From Verrucomicrobiota bacterium (GTDB lineage Bacteria; Verrucomicrobiota; Verrucomicrobiia; Limisphaerales; UBA11320), in NCBI GenBank assembly GCA_016871475.1, contig VHDG01000219.1:1-6763 (forward strand): DNA of 6,763 bases. Direction: 5' to 3'. Position numbers and translations under genes: made by a program. The notes under the pieces were generated by a model. The model ran no database searches. It was not told where the DNA came from and saw nothing but the letters and a program-made list of their open reading frames with translations. Shown piece by piece: positions 6,145-6,763 of this stretch. The stretch's first letter is position 1, and each line of letters begins with the position of its first letter.

Positions 6145-6763
6145 CTGTCGCAATCACGTAACTGCCACCCATTCCTGCAGCCCCCACACCCTCCGGAATC
6201 CCATCCATGTCTGCATCATAATCCCCGGACCGCACGATCCCGCGCAGGCCGGATTGCTTCCCATCGATCTCCGGAGGCCCGATCAGTGTGATCCGGCCCG
6301 TCAGGAAGCCGGGGGTCATGACGAATGCGTTCCCCAAATCTGTAGTCTCTCCGACACCGACTGACACGCCGGGATTGTGCGTCCCCTCCCCAAGGGCCGG
6401 GGTGCGGAAATACTGGAAGCGATAGCCAAGCCCGGTGTGCACTTCCCCGAATACCCTCCATGACTCCGCTTCGGATGAAGGGACCAGGTTGGGAAAAGTG
6501 AACGTGCGAACGGCGTCGGGGCCAGGGTATTCGGCATCGAGAGCGCCATAACGCTGGTTACCAATCGGCCCCAGAGCCTTCATGACGGGACGCCCCAGCA
6601 GCTCCAGATATCCATCCGTGGGCAGCTCGGATTCATTCACCATGTTGAAGTTACCGGTGATGGTTCCGAGTGCACCCGCGTCGGGAATCGTGACCACGAT
6701 CACCGGCTTTTCGTCGCAAGAGAAGGTCCGGGTGAAGGTTTCCTTATATGTGAGCCGGTTGAG
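6065..6763 (-). CDS. Exported beta-rich protein of unknown function, C-terminal part (5' end beyond the window)
   Basis: An open frame of 232 codons enters from the window edge (LNRLTYKETFTRTFSCDEKP...) and ends at TGA 6067-6065. A GTG at 6703 is not needed as a start, because the frame stays open up to 6763. Composition is rich in G, T, V and P with few charged clusters, typical of extracellular beta-sandwich repeats. The stretch VTIPDAGALGTITGNFNMV resembles carboxypeptidase-regulatory-like folds, but only weakly. GDYDADMDGIPEG (centred on about 6220) looks like a short Asp-rich calcium-binding loop, as in thrombospondin type 3 or EF-hand-like repeats. The last 24 or so residues (after VIATG) lose this character and look like shadow translation, while a better tail exists in the +1 frame. 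The gene is therefore probably frameshifted near 6145. It converges on the tyrosinase gene. I cannot name the family. Confidence 0.65.
   Translation of the reverse strand, partial: LNRLTYKETFTRTFSCDEKPVIVVTIPDAGALGTITGNFNMVNESELPTDGYLELLGRPVMKALGPIGNQRYGALDAEYPGPDAVRTFTFPNLVPSSEAESWRVFGEVHTGLGYRFQYFRTPALGEGTHNPGVSVGVGETTDLGNAFVMTPGFLTGRITLIGPPEIDGKQSGLRGIVRSGDYDADMDGIPEGVGAAGMGGSYVIATGVDELAPGVQQPHHLVGLRCHPYVHD

Overview
The window looks like part of a Verrucomicrobiota chromosome (Limisphaerales/Pedosphaera-like is my best guess). The grounds are indirect. It holds a secreted PQQ-type beta-propeller protein with the N-terminal WPQWRGPDRDG signature common in Verrucomicrobiota and Planctomycetota. 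It has a very long secreted tyrosinase that ends in Ig-like modules and a 'LERAP..KGPWETV' tail of a kind I associate with verrucomicrobial exported proteins. Most starts lack a Shine-Dalgarno sequence. Coding DNA is GC-rich (63% counted over 3841-3900), while the gene-poor centre is AT-rich (28% over 2161-2220). No rRNA, tRNA, CRISPR array, transposase or phage gene is visible.

Layout. 1-590 (-) is the N-terminal third or so of a PQQ/BamB-like beta-propeller protein, cut by the window edge. 591-896 is noncoding. 897-1299 (-) holds two very small membrane proteins arranged as a translationally coupled pair. 1351-1396 is a cluster of two perfect stem-loops with alternative pairing, just behind a secreted single-domain fasciclin protein at 1410-1904 (-). 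1905-2743 is a long region without a convincing gene, including an AT-rich core. 2744-5682 (+) is a tyrosinase-family copper oxidase gene of about 980 codons, broken by one in-frame amber codon and one -1 frameshift. 5683-6015 is a convergent intergenic region. 6016-6763 (-) is the C-terminal part of a secreted beta-rich protein whose end also appears frameshifted or truncated onto a LamG-like tail.

The recognisable products are nearly all exported or membrane proteins, so the theme is cell-surface and periplasmic function. I see no pathway linking them, and spacing and strand argue against one operon; only the small-membrane-protein pair is clearly cotranscribed. The strongest observation is the broken tyrosinase. 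All six copper-ligand histidines and about 725 downstream codons are preserved although two lesions should abolish its translation. Together with the suspected lesion at about 6145, this means either recent decay of an accessory region or base-level errors in the assembly. I did not find a convincing undescribed defence or mobile system here.
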